This document shows positions 40,237 through 52,165 of a stretch of DNA of 64,000 nucleotides, piece by piece; positions within the stretch are counted from its first letter, which is position 1, and each line of letters opens with the position of its first letter. The position numbers were made by a program, and so were the translations under genes. The stretch covers positions 62,001-126,000 of the forward strand of contig NZ_WWNB01000007.1 in the NCBI RefSeq assembly GCF_012062845.1. The letters are read 5' to 3'. Origin of the DNA: Halomonas salinarum. Its GTDB lineage: Bacteria; Pseudomonadota; Gammaproteobacteria; Pseudomonadales; Halomonadaceae. The notes under the pieces are model-generated. The model searched no databases and was not told the DNA's origin. It saw only the letters and a program-made list of their open reading frames with translations.

Positions 40237-40290
40237 GCATCTACTCCTCGTTCGTGGCAGGCCGGCGGCGCTTCACGCCGCCGGCCTCTA

Positions 40291-43032
<2,742 letters not shown>

Positions 43033-43146
43033 GAAACGTCCGTTCTCTACCAAGTATCCCAATTAAGGCAGCAGTACCCCGAGCAGGTGATTGCGCCCCA
43101 TGTCTACCCAACAGGCGGGTATGTCAGACGATTGGAGAAGGCGGAC
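43033..43146 (-). promoter_or_regulatory. Predicted RNA hairpin masking the secA ribosome-binding site
   Basis: In minus-strand RNA, GUCCG (43142-43146), CC bulge, UUCUC (43135-43139), CAA (43132-43134) is complementary to UUG (43051-43053), GUA bulge, GAGAA (43043-43047), CGGAC (43038-43042). This gives 13 base pairs with two small bulges and a 78-nt loop. The downstream strand contains the secA Shine-Dalgarno-like bases and ends 5 nt before the AUG; the upstream strand is codons 109-114 of the small ORF. Confidence 0.55.
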
Positions 43147-43471
43147 CGCGACGAGTTAATACATCATGAGCGGCAGCGGGGACCCGCAGATCATTGCGTG
43201 GCAGGGGCGTGATCGATGACCGGCGGGGACGCCAATGGCGCTTGGGCCTCCAACGTCGTTGACTCGCCTGACGGCGGCTTTCCGCGCGGATGACCGCCGG
43301 CGCCAGCCAGCAGATCTGCACCACCCGCTCGACCAACCTGACGCCATCGGCCTGCGCCAGACCGGCGGGCAGCAGACAGCCCACCAGCAACCCCGCCAGC
43401 CACCAGCGGGTGCGACGGCGCGAAACCGTATCGGCGGGCCGACCTGGGCTGGCATAGGAAGAGCCATTCAT
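43124..43471 (-). CDS. Small secreted protein upstream of secA, candidate SecM-like arrest peptide
   Basis: A 115-residue ORF 91 nt upstream of secA on the same strand. It has a basic n-region (RRRTRWW), a hydrophobic core (LAGLLVGCLLPAG) and a predicted signal peptidase site after LAQA (A41). The mature part is short, very basic and rich in Arg/Trp/Pro. It ends LTRRGPPSPIV, where R107-R108-G109-P110 aligns with the R163-A164-G165-P166 core of E. coli SecM, with five residues after that Pro versus four. The W155 equivalent is missing. Codon use has the high GC3 of neighbouring genes in the signal-peptide part. Its ribosome-binding site is weak. Size and position match secM, but the function is inferred. 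Confidence 0.6.
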   Translation of the reverse strand: MNGSSYASPGRPADTVSRRRTRWWLAGLLVGCLLPAGLAQADGVRLVERVVQICWLAPAVIRAESRRQASQRRWRPKRHWRPRRSSITPLPRNDLRVPAAAHDVLTRRGPPSPIV

Positions 43472-43535
43472 GCTGTTGGAGTACTCGCGGGCATGGTAGA
43501 TTGCCGATTATCAATTGGCGTTAAAAGTGCAGCCC

Positions 43536-43997
43536 ATGAGTATAAAGGTTAAGCGTTTCCGCGCCCAGCCCGTCACGTCGCTGCTCGGCGGCCGCGGCGA
43601 GCTTGGTGGCCTGATGCGCATGGCGAGCCTGATCGACAAAGCCCAGACAGTGCTTCGTGAACACCTACCGCTCGAGGTACGCGAGCATGTGTTCGTGGGC
43701 GGCTACCGGGATGGCAAACTTACCCTGATTACTGACCGAGCGGTCTGGCTGACCTGGCTTCGTTACGAACAGCCCCGACTGCTGGATCTACTGAGACAAC
43801 AGCCAGAGTTCGAGGCCGTACTGGGGTTTACACTAAAGGTTCGCCCGGTCCGCCCCCCGAAGGCCCCGCCACGGCATAGCCGGCGACTGTCGACCAGTGC
43901 CGCTGGCGAAATCGCCAGCTGCGCCGAGGATACAGAAGACCCGCGATTGAAACGCGCCCTCGAGCGCCTGGCGTCTCATGCCGACGAACAGGGCTAG
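43536..43997 (+). CDS. dciA: DciA family (DUF721) DnaB-helicase loader
   Basis: A 153-residue protein starting at the ATG at 43536 (MSIKVKRFRAQPVTSLLGG). The DUF721/DciA domain spans roughly residues 25-105, with HLPLEVREHVFVGGYRDGKLTLITDRAVWLTWLRYEQPRLL; the C-terminal third is basic and probably disordered. DciA is the ancestral DnaB-interacting loader in bacteria lacking DnaC/DnaI. The gene lies inverted between lpxC and secA and diverges from the small ORF upstream of secA (64-bp gap). Confidence 0.88.
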   Translation: MSIKVKRFRAQPVTSLLGGRGELGGLMRMASLIDKAQTVLREHLPLEVREHVFVGGYRDGKLTLITDRAVWLTWLRYEQPRLLDLLRQQPEFEAVLGFTLKVRPVRPPKAPPRHSRRLSTSAAGEIASCAEDTEDPRLKRALERLASHADEQG

Positions 43998-44116
43998 CCG
44001 ACCGCACCTCAGTTGTTGACCTGCCGCCTCAATCTTTCACGCCTGGCACGCCAACCCCCATCTGCCTTGAAAGAAAACAGCGGAAGTACCAGAAAAGCAC
44101 TAGAGAAGCCCCCAAA

Positions 44117-44152
44117 CAAAAAAACGCCGCTTCCAGAAGAGGAAACGGCGTC
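44117..44152 (-). terminator. Terminator after lpxC, end of the dcw cluster
   Basis: On the minus strand, an 11-bp stem with one mismatch (44124-44134 with 44141-44151), with a 6-nt loop, is followed by seven T residues. It lies 70-100 nt past the lpxC stop. The rest of the 226-bp gap between dciA and lpxC shows no gene. Confidence 0.82.
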
Positions 44153-44223
44153 AAGATATAGTGCCAATCACGGAAATGACCTCCATGACGACAACTCGGC
44201 GAAGGGGCGCAGCCCCGGCTATA

Positions 44224-45135
44224 TCAAGCCATGGCGGGTGAGGCGTAGGAAATGGGGGCGACCTGGTTGGCATCCTCGAAGGTCACCAGCTCCCAGGCAT
44301 CCGGCTGAGCCAGCATGGCGCGGCAAAGCTGGTTGTTGAGCGCATGGCCTGACTTCACGCCACGGAACTCGCCGATAAGACTGTGACCAAGCTGGTAGAG
44401 ATCACCAATGGCATCCAGCACCTTGTGCTTGACGAACTCATCGTCGTAACGCAGGCCGCCCTCATTGACGATTCGATAGTCATCGACCACCACTGCGTTA
44501 TCCAGGCTGCCGCCCAGCGCCAGGTTCTGAGCGCGCAGAAACTCCAGGTCACGCATGAAACCAAAGGTACGCGCCCGGGAGACTTCCTTGACAAAAGACG
44601 TGGTCGAAAAGTCCACGACGGCCATCTGGTCGCGCAGCTCCGACACAGGATGGTCAAAATCGATGGCGAAGGAGACCTTGAAGCCATGGTGCGGGAGAAA
44701 AATGGCTTCCTTGTCGCCATCGCGCACCACCACTTCGCGCTTGATGCGAATGAACTTCTTGGCCGCGGCCTGTTCTTCGATACCCGCCGACTGAATCAGG
44801 AAGACGAAGGGGCCCGCGCTGCCATCCATGATGGGCACTTCACCAGCACTTAGCTCAACAAAGACGTTATCGATGCCCAGACCGGCAAAAGCCGACATCA
44901 GGTGCTCGACCGTGGCCACCTTGACGCCACCCTGTGACAGCGCCGTGCACAAGGAGGTATCGGTAACGAGATTGGCGCTGGCCGGAATCTGAACCTCAGG
45001 GCTCAGATCGGTACGCACGAAAATGACACCGGTATTCGCAGGCGCCGGGCGAAGGGTCAGACAGACCTTTTCACCCGAATGTAAACCCACGCCTGTGGCG
45101 CGGATCGTGTTCTTGAGAGTACGTTGTTTAATCAT
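44224..45135 (-). CDS. lpxC: UDP-3-O-acyl-N-acetylglucosamine deacetylase
   Basis: Zinc enzyme catalysing the committed step of lipid A synthesis. I use the ATG at 45135, giving [21 protein letters not shown] as in E. coli (303 residues); an ATG two codons earlier is possible. The metal ligands are the His in [14 protein letters not shown] and the His/Asp pair in [14 protein letters not shown]. It closes the dcw cluster but has its own promoter. The C-terminus ([18 protein letters not shown]) is short; in E. coli the C-terminal end governs FtsH degradation. Confidence 0.97.
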   Translation of the reverse strand: MIKQRTLKNTIRATGVGLHSGEKVCLTLRPAPANTGVIFVRTDLSPEVQIPASANLVTDTSLCTALSQGGVKVATVEHLMSAFAGLGIDNVFVELSAGEVPIMDGSAGPFVFLIQSAGIEEQAAAKKFIRIKREVVVRDGDKEAIFLPHHGFKVSFAIDFDHPVSELRDQMAVVDFSTTSFVKEVSRARTFGFMRDLEFLRAQNLALGGSLDNAVVVDDYRIVNEGGLRYDDEFVKHKVLDAIGDLYQLGHSLIGEFRGVKSGHALNNQLCRAMLAQPDAWELVTFEDANQVAPISYASPAMA

Positions 45136-45178
45136 GGGCATTCGCCGAGCCGTGACATGTAGTTATCAAACGGTGTTC

Positions 45179-45207
45179 ACTATACCAGCGAACGCCCGTT
45201 TCAACAA
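45179..45207 (-). promoter_or_regulatory. Extended -10 promoter for lpxC
   Basis: On the minus strand, TTGTTG (45202-45207) and TATAGT (45179-45184) are separated by exactly 17 nt, and TGG immediately precedes the -10 box (extended -10). It gives a leader of about 35-40 nt. Confidence 0.75.
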
Positions 45208-45250
45208 AGAAAAATCACCCCGGCGCACCCTATGTCAACAATAGATTGCT

Positions 45251-46426
45251 TCAATCGGCCTGGCGGCGCAGGAATGCCGGGATATCCAGGTAGTCGTCCA
45301 TATCCTTGTTACGGCGCTGATCGGAGCGTGTCTTGGCGGCCTCCTGATCGGCCGTCTTGGCGGCCTGCTGACGCGCTACCGCTGGCTGTTGCTGCAGGGT
45401 GCGATAATCTGTGGCCTCGGGGCGCGATGCAGCTGCTTCTCGCGGTGCAGTCGCCGTCTTGGGCGCACGACCATCGAGACCCGCTGCCACCACGGTGACG
45501 CGAAGCTCATCCGACATTTCCATGTCGATGGAGGTACCCACCACGATGGTGGCATCTTGAGAGGCAAACTCCTGGACGGTAGCACCGACATCATTGAACT
45601 CGCCAATGGACAGGTCGGGACCGGCCGTGATGTTGACCAGGATACCGCGGGCACCGTGAAGGTCGATGTCCTCGAGCAACGGGCTGCGAATAGCCTTCTC
45701 GGCCGCTTCACGCGCACGGTTCTCACCGGTCGCACCACCGGTCCCCATCATCGCCATACCCATCTCGGACATCACGGTACGCACGTCGGCAAAGTCGACG
45801 TTAATGATGCCAGGACTGGTGATGAGCTCGGCAATACCCTGAACGGCACCCAGCAGGACATCATTGGCAGCGCTGAAGGCCGTCAACAGGGTAGCGCTCT
45901 TGCCAAGCACCGACAGCAGCTTCTCGTTGGGGATGGTGATCAGCGAGTCAACATGCTCGGAGAGCTCCTTCATTCCCTCTTCGGCCGCACGCATGCGCTT
46001 GGGCCCTTCGAAGGGGAAGGGGCGAGTCACCACGGCAACCGTCAGGATGCCAAGTTCCTTGGCTACCTGCGCGACGACCGGTGCACCACCCGTGCCTGTA
46101 CCACCGCCCATACCGGCGGTGATGAACACCATGTCAGCACCTTCCAGCAATTCGGCGATGCGTTCACGATCTTCCATTGCTGCCTGGCGACCCACTTCGG
46201 GATTGGCACCCGCGCCCAGGCCTTTGGTAATCTCACTACCCAATTGGAGAACGGTCTTGGCGGCGACCCGCTTGAGAGCCTGAGCGTCGGTATTGGCACA
46301 GATGAACTCCACGCCCTCGATGCTGCTCTCGACCATGTGATTGACGGCATTACCACCGCCACCACCGACTCCAACCACTTTGATGACCGCGCTGCTTGAG
46401 GGTGCGTTATCAACCAGTTCGAACAT
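45251..46426 (-). CDS. ftsZ: Cell division GTPase FtsZ
   Basis: Tubulin-like protein forming the Z-ring. It has 391 residues. The GTP-binding box is [13 protein letters not shown], and the synergy loop is [12 protein letters not shown] Gln/Ala-rich linker (about 320-370) leads to the C-terminal interaction peptide [15 protein letters not shown], nearly identical to that of E. coli, which binds FtsA, ZipA and other partners. It lies 33 nt after ftsA. Confidence 0.99.
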   Translation of the reverse strand: MFELVDNAPSSSAVIKVVGVGGGGGNAVNHMVESSIEGVEFICANTDAQALKRVAAKTVLQLGSEITKGLGAGANPEVGRQAAMEDRERIAELLEGADMVFITAGMGGGTGTGGAPVVAQVAKELGILTVAVVTRPFPFEGPKRMRAAEEGMKELSEHVDSLITIPNEKLLSVLGKSATLLTAFSAANDVLLGAVQGIAELITSPGIINVDFADVRTVMSEMGMAMMGTGGATGENRAREAAEKAIRSPLLEDIDLHGARGILVNITAGPDLSIGEFNDVGATVQEFASQDATIVVGTSIDMEMSDELRVTVVAAGLDGRAPKTATAPREAAASRPEATDYRTLQQQPAVARQQAAKTADQEAAKTRSDQRRNKDMDDYLDIPAFLRRQAD

Positions 46427-46459
46427 ATGCCCCGTCTCCTGGACCGCATGCGGCCCGTA

Positions 46460-47731
46460 TCAGAAATTTCCTTTGAACCAGCCTTTGATTCTGTCTATGG
46501 CCGGCATCGCTTCCTTGAGTCCCCGGGAGACGTCCTCCCTCTTCGGCTGCGCCGAAACGACCCGGCCCTGCCCCTGCCTGGCATCACGCATTCCGTAATG
46601 TAGCAAACCGACTCCTGTTGAATAAATCGGGTTTCTGACTACATCGGCAAGCCCACGAACATTCTGCGGGCAGGCGATACGCACAGGCATGTGGAAGATT
46701 TCTTCGGCCAGCTCGACCACGCCTTCCATGCGCGAGGTGCCTCCGGTCAACACTACGCCAGCGGCGACCAGGTCTTCGAATCCGCTGCGACGCAACTCTT
46801 CGCGGACCAGCGTAAACAATTCTTCATAGCGAGGCTCCACCACCTCAGCCAGCGCCTGTCGTGACAGGTCCCTGGCGGGACGGTCGCCCACGCTCGGTAC
46901 CTTGATCATTTCATCGCTTGCGGCCAACTGCGTCAGCGCGCAAGCATACTTGACCTTGATGTTCTCGGCATACTGCGTCGGCGTCCGCAAGGCCATGGCG
47001 ATATCATTGGTGACCTGATCGCCGGCGATGGGGATCACCGCCGTATGGCGAATGGCCCCCTCAGTAAAGACCGCGATGTCGGTCGTTCCGCCACCAATAT
47101 CCACCATGCAAACCCCGAGCTCACGTTCGTCCTCGGTAAGCACCGCATGGCTTGATGCCAGTTGCTCGAGAATGATGTCGTCGACTTCCAGGCCACAGCG
47201 ACGCACGCATTTCTCGATATTCTGCACGGCATTGAGCGCCGCCGTGACCAGATGAACGCGGGCCTCCAGGCGAACACCCGACATACCCAGCGGCTCACGA
47301 ATGCCCTCCTGGGTGTCGATGGCAAATTCCTGAGGCAACACATGCAGCACACGCTGCCCTTCGGATATCGCCCTCGCCCGGGCTGAATCGATCACGCGCT
47401 CAATATCAGATGACGATACTTCCCGGTCCTTGATGGCGACCACGCCGTCGGAATTCATCGAACTGATGTGGCTTCCGGCGATACCCACATAAACCGAATG
47501 AATATCACAGCCGGCCATCAACTCGGCTTCTTCAACGGCGCGTTGAATCGACTGGACAGTCGATTCGATGTTGATCACGACCCCCTTCTTCATGCCCCGC
47601 GAGGGGTGCGAACCGATGCCGGCAATTTCAATGCCACCATCATCGCTGGGCTGACCGACAATCGCCACCACCTTGGATGTTCCGATATCCAGCCCGACTA
47701 CCATATTAGAAGCGTTGGAATGTCCTGCCAT
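46460..47731 (-). CDS. ftsA: Cell division protein FtsA
   Basis: Actin-like membrane tether of FtsZ, 423 residues. Phosphate-binding boxes are VGLDIGTSKVVAIVG near the N-terminus and MVDIGGGTTDIAVF in the middle. The C-terminus DRIKGWFKGNF is the amphipathic membrane-targeting helix. A 213-bp gap before it, unusual in an otherwise compact cluster, holds a promoter and a 14-bp palindrome. Confidence 0.97.
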   Translation of the reverse strand: MAGHSNASNMVVGLDIGTSKVVAIVGQPSDDGGIEIAGIGSHPSRGMKKGVVINIESTVQSIQRAVEEAELMAGCDIHSVYVGIAGSHISSMNSDGVVAIKDREVSSSDIERVIDSARARAISEGQRVLHVLPQEFAIDTQEGIREPLGMSGVRLEARVHLVTAALNAVQNIEKCVRRCGLEVDDIILEQLASSHAVLTEDERELGVCMVDIGGGTTDIAVFTEGAIRHTAVIPIAGDQVTNDIAMALRTPTQYAENIKVKYACALTQLAASDEMIKVPSVGDRPARDLSRQALAEVVEPRYEELFTLVREELRRSGFEDLVAAGVVLTGGTSRMEGVVELAEEIFHMPVRIACPQNVRGLADVVRNPIYSTGVGLLHYGMRDARQGQGRVVSAQPKREDVSRGLKEAMPAIDRIKGWFKGNF

Positions 47732-47758
47732 GGGTCGGGAATACTCCTAGAAACTGTT

Positions 47759-47807
47759 CGGATGATCATCCGTGAATCCGCATAAAATATATATTGGGAC
47801 AATTATA
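47759..47807 (-). promoter_or_regulatory. ftsA upstream region: perfect -10 box and 14-bp palindrome
   Basis: On the minus strand TATAAT lies at 47802-47807, without a good -35 hexamer (no match at 16-18 nt). CGGATGATCATCCG (47759-47772), a perfect 14-nt palindrome, lies 25-40 nt downstream of the predicted start point, in the leader before ftsA (ATG at 47731). The surrounding 150 bp is AT-rich relative to the window. Together they suggest an internal, possibly regulated promoter for ftsA-ftsZ. Confidence 0.5.
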
Positions 47808-47944
47808 GGAACAACTTCCCTACTTTCACCACCCCAGCATAAAAACATCGCACACAATAAGCGGTTTTTTTCTGAAAAGAAACACCCTGAACTCCCACGT
47901 GACGGGAGCTGCATCGAAAAAAGGTACCCGTTGTCATGCATTCC

Positions 47945-48655
47945 TCATGGCTCGACCGGAGCCGTCTCACCGTGCCAGGCAACCGCCACACCATTCGGGT
48001 AGCGCAGGTCGATGTAGCGAATTTGCGACGCTTCACTCCCCAATTGCCGCCGCCAAGCTGCCTCGAGTCGTGCGAGCCGTGCATCACGATCGCTGCGCCC
48101 CAACATGATCCAAACACCGCTATCAAGCTGCAGGCGCCAGGCCCCCCGAGGCTCAAGGCGCAACTGACGAACCGTCACGCCCAGCGCAGCAAAGTGTCGC
48201 TGCAGGCGGTCGTAATAGGCCAGGACTTCGGCGCCACTGCCCGTTGGACCGGCCAAGTCAGGAAGCCCCTCTGGAGGGGCAACCGAGCCAAAGGCAAAGG
48301 GCTCACCGCGAGGGTTGAGCAACTCGTCATCATGCCAGCGCGCCACCGGCTGCTGCTCGAAAAGCTCCAGCGTCAGCGCATCCGGCCATTGACGTGACAC
48401 ACGGACCTCGGCCAGCCAGCCAATATCTCTGACCCGCTGACGTAGCTCGCCAAGATCAAGCGCCAGCCAGGACTGCCCTTCTACCAGCGGTGCCAACTGC
48501 TCGCGCAGGTAATCGGCACTGACGAGTTCAAGATCACCCCGGATCGAGACCCGCTCAATGGGGCGGTCCAGCCAGAGCCACAGCACGCGGCCACCGGCCA
48601 CCAGCAGTACCATGAGCAGAATGAGACCAAGCCAGGGCCCTCGGGTGCGTTCCAT
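47945..48655 (-). CDS. ftsQ: Cell division protein FtsQ
   Basis: Bitopic divisome protein of 236 residues: a short cytoplasmic N-terminus, a membrane helix at about 8-28 (GLILLMVLLVAGGRVLWLWL), a POTRA domain (VSIRGDLELVSADYLREQLAPL) and a beta domain with DALTLELFEQQPVARWHDDELLNPRGEPF. It links FtsL/FtsB to early division proteins. It starts 6 nt after ddlB. Confidence 0.93.
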   Translation of the reverse strand: MERTRGPWLGLILLMVLLVAGGRVLWLWLDRPIERVSIRGDLELVSADYLREQLAPLVEGQSWLALDLGELRQRVRDIGWLAEVRVSRQWPDALTLELFEQQPVARWHDDELLNPRGEPFAFGSVAPPEGLPDLAGPTGSGAEVLAYYDRLQRHFAALGVTVRQLRLEPRGAWRLQLDSGVWIMLGRSDRDARLARLEAAWRRQLGSEASQIRYIDLRYPNGVAVAWHGETAPVEP

Positions 48656-48661
48656 TGCCGG

Positions 48662-49624
48662 TTACGACTCCTGCGCGGCAGCGAGGCTGCTATCGAGGAT
48701 GCGAAGCACCAGGGTGTCAAAATCGATGTCGGCGTAGGCCGCCGCTTGCGGGACCAGGCTGTGATCGGTCATGCCCGGCACGGTGTTGACCTCGAGCAGC
48801 CAGAAGCGCCCTTCAGCATCACGCATCACATCGACGCGCCCCCAGCCCTCGGCCCCGATAGCCTGGAAAGAGCGACGACTCAAATCACCCAGGGCCTTTT
48901 CATCCTCTGGGGAGAGCCCGCAAGGCAGATGGTAGAGGGTCTCGTCGGAGAGATACTTGGCTTCATAGTCATAGAAGCCGCTGGGAACCTCGACCCGTAT
49001 CGCCGGCAGTACACTGTCTCCGAGCAGCGACACCGTATATTCGGGCCCCTTGACGAAGCGTTCGGCCATCACGGCCGCATCGAATCGCGCTGCATCGCGA
49101 TAGGCTGCTTCGAGAGCCTCGGGACTATCGACAATGGTGATGCCCAGCGTCGAGCCCTCATGCACGGGCTTGACGATCAGCGGCAGCCCCAGCGAACGGC
49201 AGACGCCATGCCAGTCAGCGGTAGCATCGAGTGTCAGGCTCTCAGGCGTGGGAAGCCCGGCATTCTGCCATATCGCCTTGGTACGCTGTTTATCCATGCC
49301 CAGCGCAGAGGCCAGCACGCCGCTGCCGGTAAAAGGAATCTCAAGCAGTGACAGCGCCCCCTGAAGCGTGCCGTTTTCCCCCACACCGCCATGCAGGGCG
49401 ATGAAGACCCGGTCCGGGGCCAGCGCCTGCAAGCCGGCCAAGCCACTGAGGGCCAGGTCATAGCCTATGGCGTCGACGCCACTGCGCTTGAGAGAGGCAA
49501 GGATGGCACTGCCGCTGATCAGCGACACTTCTCGCTCAGCGGATGTGCCCCCATAGACGACTACCACTCGGCCATACCGCTCAGGCCTGACACTCTCGCT
49601 CATCATCATTGCATCATCCGTCAT
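48662..49624 (-). CDS. ddlB: D-alanine-D-alanine ligase
   Basis: ATP-grasp ligase producing D-Ala-D-Ala for peptidoglycan precursors. It has 320 residues, with [18 protein letters not shown] near the start, [58 protein letters not shown] and a [11 protein letters not shown] end. ATG overlaps the murC stop (ATGA). Ddl in the dcw cluster is by convention DdlB. Confidence 0.96.
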   Translation of the reverse strand: MTDDAMMMSESVRPERYGRVVVVYGGTSAEREVSLISGSAILASLKRSGVDAIGYDLALSGLAGLQALAPDRVFIALHGGVGENGTLQGALSLLEIPFTGSGVLASALGMDKQRTKAIWQNAGLPTPESLTLDATADWHGVCRSLGLPLIVKPVHEGSTLGITIVDSPEALEAAYRDAARFDAAVMAERFVKGPEYTVSLLGDSVLPAIRVEVPSGFYDYEAKYLSDETLYHLPCGLSPEDEKALGDLSRRSFQAIGAEGWGRVDVMRDAEGRFWLLEVNTVPGMTDHSLVPQAAAYADIDFDTLVLRILDSSLAAAQES

Positions 49625-51087
49625 AGCGACACCTTATCGAGCTCGAGGCGTTGTTCGGCAAGCCCCAGGGCGATGCCGCCAACGTCACCAGCGCCCTGGG
49701 TAATCAGTATATCGTTGGGGCGCAGTATGCGCTTGAGCAGAGCCGGCAGTTCCGACTTGTGCTCGACGAATAGCGGATCGACGAGACCACGCTGGCGAAT
49801 CGAACCGGCCAGCGTCTTGCCTTCGGCGCCAGGAATTGGCGTCTCACCGGCCGCATAGACGTCCAGCAGTACCAAGGTATCGACACCCGACAGCACACGC
49901 ACGAAGTCCTCGTAAAGATCACGCGTGCGCGAATAGCGATGCGGCTGGTAGACCATCACCAGACGCCGCTCGGGCCAGCCAGCGCGGATCGCACGGATCA
50001 CCATGTCCACCTCACGCGGATGATGGCCGTAATCATCGACCAGCATCACCTCGCCCTCGCCATCAGGGGCCTTGAAGTCGCCATGTACCTGGAAGCGACG
50101 CCCGACGCCTGCAAAGCTCGCCAGACCGCTCAGGATGGCGGCATCTGAAACACCTGCATCGCAGGCCACCGCGATCGCCGCCAGGGCGTTGAGGGCATTG
50201 TGCTCGCCCGGCATGGCAAGACGCACCTCGAGGGGCGGCTGGCCATCGGGGCGCAGTGCGGTAAAGCGCACTTCACCGGCATCCTGCACGAACTCGGTAA
50301 TACGGTAATCGGCGTCCTCGTTGAAGCCATACGTCACAAACTGACGATGCACCCGGTCCAGCAGCCCCCGCACGTTATCGTCGTCGAGGCACAGCACGGC
50401 GAGCCCATAGAACGGCAGGTTGTGAAGGAATTCGACGAAGGTGTCCTTGAGCCGCTCAAAATCACCGCCATAGGTGCTCATGTGATCGGCGTCGATATTG
50501 GTCACAATCGACACCATCGGCTGCAGGTGCAAAAAGGACGCATCCGACTCATCGGCTTCAGCGACCAGATAATCGCCCTCGCCGAGCCGTGCGTTAGTGC
50601 CGGCACTGGTCAGCTTGCCGCCAATCACAAAGGTCGGGTCAAGCCCACCCTCGGCGAGTAGCGTCGAGGCAATGCTGGTCGTCGTTGTCTTGCCATGGGT
50701 GCCGGCCACGGCAATGCCGTGGCGAAAGCGCATCAGTTCGGCAAGCATCTCGGCGCGGCGCACCACGGGCACCCGGTGCTCCTGGGCCCAGCGAATCTCC
50801 GGGTTGGCCGGGTCGACAGCGGTCGAGACGACCACCACATCGGCCGTCTCAACGTTTTCGGCAGCATGCCCAAGCGCTACGCGAATCCCGCACTGGCGCA
50901 GATGGGCGACCACCGGCGATTCCTTTAGATCGCTACCGCTGACCTGATACCCCTGATTGGCCAACACCTCAGCGATGCCACACATGCCAGCACCGCCGAT
51001 GCCGACGAAATGAATGCGCCGGATACGCCGCATGCCAGGGCCACGGACATCGCCGCCGGCCAGCGGGGATTGCTTACGATATTTCAC
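49621..51087 (-). CDS. murC: UDP-N-acetylmuramate-L-alanine ligase
   Basis: Adds L-Ala to UDP-MurNAc. It has 488 residues. The GTG at 51087 is chosen because GGAGAT lies 5 nt upstream; it overlaps murG by 14 nt. The Rossmann-like start has [17 protein letters not shown], the ATP-binding box [10 protein letters not shown], and the C-terminal domain [16 protein letters not shown]. It sits between murG and ddlB, as in E. coli. Confidence 0.96.
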   Translation of the reverse strand: MKYRKQSPLAGGDVRGPGMRRIRRIHFVGIGGAGMCGIAEVLANQGYQVSGSDLKESPVVAHLRQCGIRVALGHAAENVETADVVVVSTAVDPANPEIRWAQEHRVPVVRRAEMLAELMRFRHGIAVAGTHGKTTTTSIASTLLAEGGLDPTFVIGGKLTSAGTNARLGEGDYLVAEADESDASFLHLQPMVSIVTNIDADHMSTYGGDFERLKDTFVEFLHNLPFYGLAVLCLDDDNVRGLLDRVHRQFVTYGFNEDADYRITEFVQDAGEVRFTALRPDGQPPLEVRLAMPGEHNALNALAAIAVACDAGVSDAAILSGLASFAGVGRRFQVHGDFKAPDGEGEVMLVDDYGHHPREVDMVIRAIRAGWPERRLVMVYQPHRYSRTRDLYEDFVRVLSGVDTLVLLDVYAAGETPIPGAEGKTLAGSIRQRGLVDPLFVEHKSELPALLKRILRPNDILITQGAGDVGGIALGLAEQRLELDKVSL

Positions 51088-52165
51088 TGTCTATCTCCAT
51101 GCAGCCAGCCACCAGGCGATCGACGGCGTCCAAGCGGGCATTAGCCCGGGCGCGGCTTGCCATGATGGCTAGGGTATTGGGCACCAAAATCGCCTCGAGC
51201 CGCGCAGCAAGCGCGGACGACGTAATTTCGGCCTGAGGCATCAGTTCGCCGGCGCCGACATCCAGCAGCACCCGGGCATTGGCCGTCTGGTGGTCATCCA
51301 CCGCATGCGGGTAAGGCACCAGCAGCGCCGGTTTCGCGGCCGCAGCAAGCTCCGCCACCGTCAGCGCCCCGGCGCGACAGACCACCAGATCCGCCCAGTC
51401 GTATGCGCTGGCCATATCATCGATGAAGGCGCTGACCTCAGCCGTCACCTCCTGCGCCGCATACGCCTCACGAGTTGCCGCGTCCTTGTCACGGCCGGCC
51501 TGGTGCCGCACCTCGGGGCGCTTTTCCGGGGCGAGCTTGGCAAGTGCTGTAGGCAGGTAATCGTTCAACGCCTTGGCCCCCAGAGAACCCCCCACCACCA
51601 ACAGGCGCAGCGGCCGGTGATTCATCGTGGCTTCCTCGCGGGGCGTCTCACCCAGAGCGGCGATCTCGGGGCGCACGGGGTTGCCTATCACTTCTGCTCC
51701 CCGCGGGAAGGCACCAGGAAAGGCGGCATAGACCCGCCGCGCAAGGCGCGCGAGGGCCTTGTTGGTCATGCCAGCCACAGCATTCTGTTCGTGGATCAGT
51801 ATCGGACGACGCGTCAGCCAGGCCGCGAGGCCGCCAGGGCCGCTGGCGAAGCCGCCCATGCCGACCACCAGATCGGGGTTGAAGCGGGCCATCACGCCGC
51901 GAGCCTGCCAGATGGCACGGCTTAGTCGCCAGGGCGTCGAAAGCCAACCGGCCGCCCCGTTACCGCGCAGACCAGCCACATCGATGCGATGCAGGGGGAT
52001 GCCGGCCTCTGGAACCAATTGGTTTTCGATGCCCCGAGGGCTACCCAGCCATTCGACGCGCACACCGCGGGCTTCGAGGCCACGCGCCAGCGACAGCGCC
52101 GGGATCACGTGCCCCCCGGTGCCACCGGCCATGATCAGCACCCGCTCTAGGTTGGATTCTTTCAC
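51074..52165 (-). CDS. murG: UDP-GlcNAc:lipid I N-acetylglucosaminyltransferase MurG
   Basis: Makes lipid II at the inner membrane. I place the start at the GTG at 52165, giving [22 protein letters not shown] (363 residues); AGGGAG lies about 8 nt upstream and the start overlaps the ftsW stop (GTGA). Boxes are [49 protein letters not shown] and [35 protein letters not shown]. Confidence 0.96.
   Translation of the reverse strand: MKESNLERVLIMAGGTGGHVIPALSLARGLEARGVRVEWLGSPRGIENQLVPEAGIPLHRIDVAGLRGNGAAGWLSTPWRLSRAIWQARGVMARFNPDLVVGMGGFASGPGGLAAWLTRRPILIHEQNAVAGMTNKALARLARRVYAAFPGAFPRGAEVIGNPVRPEIAALGETPREEATMNHRPLRLLVVGGSLGAKALNDYLPTALAKLAPEKRPEVRHQAGRDKDAATREAYAAQEVTAEVSAFIDDMASAYDWADLVVCRAGALTVAELAAAAKPALLVPYPHAVDDHQTANARVLLDVGAGELMPQAEITSSALAARLEAILVPNTLAIMASRARANARLDAVDRLVAGCMEIDSEIS

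Noticed and set aside
43156-43514. Two other minus-strand frames overlapping the small ORF upstream of secA
   Set aside because: They lack a signal peptide or sensible composition and have no convincing ribosome-binding site; the frame ending at 43124 is the only one with protein-like features.
45233-45238. A perfect TTGACA near the ftsZ-lpxC junction (minus) as a -35 box
   Set aside because: At 17 nt the would-be -10 is ATTTTT, a poor match; the extended -10 promoter at 45179-45207 is better.
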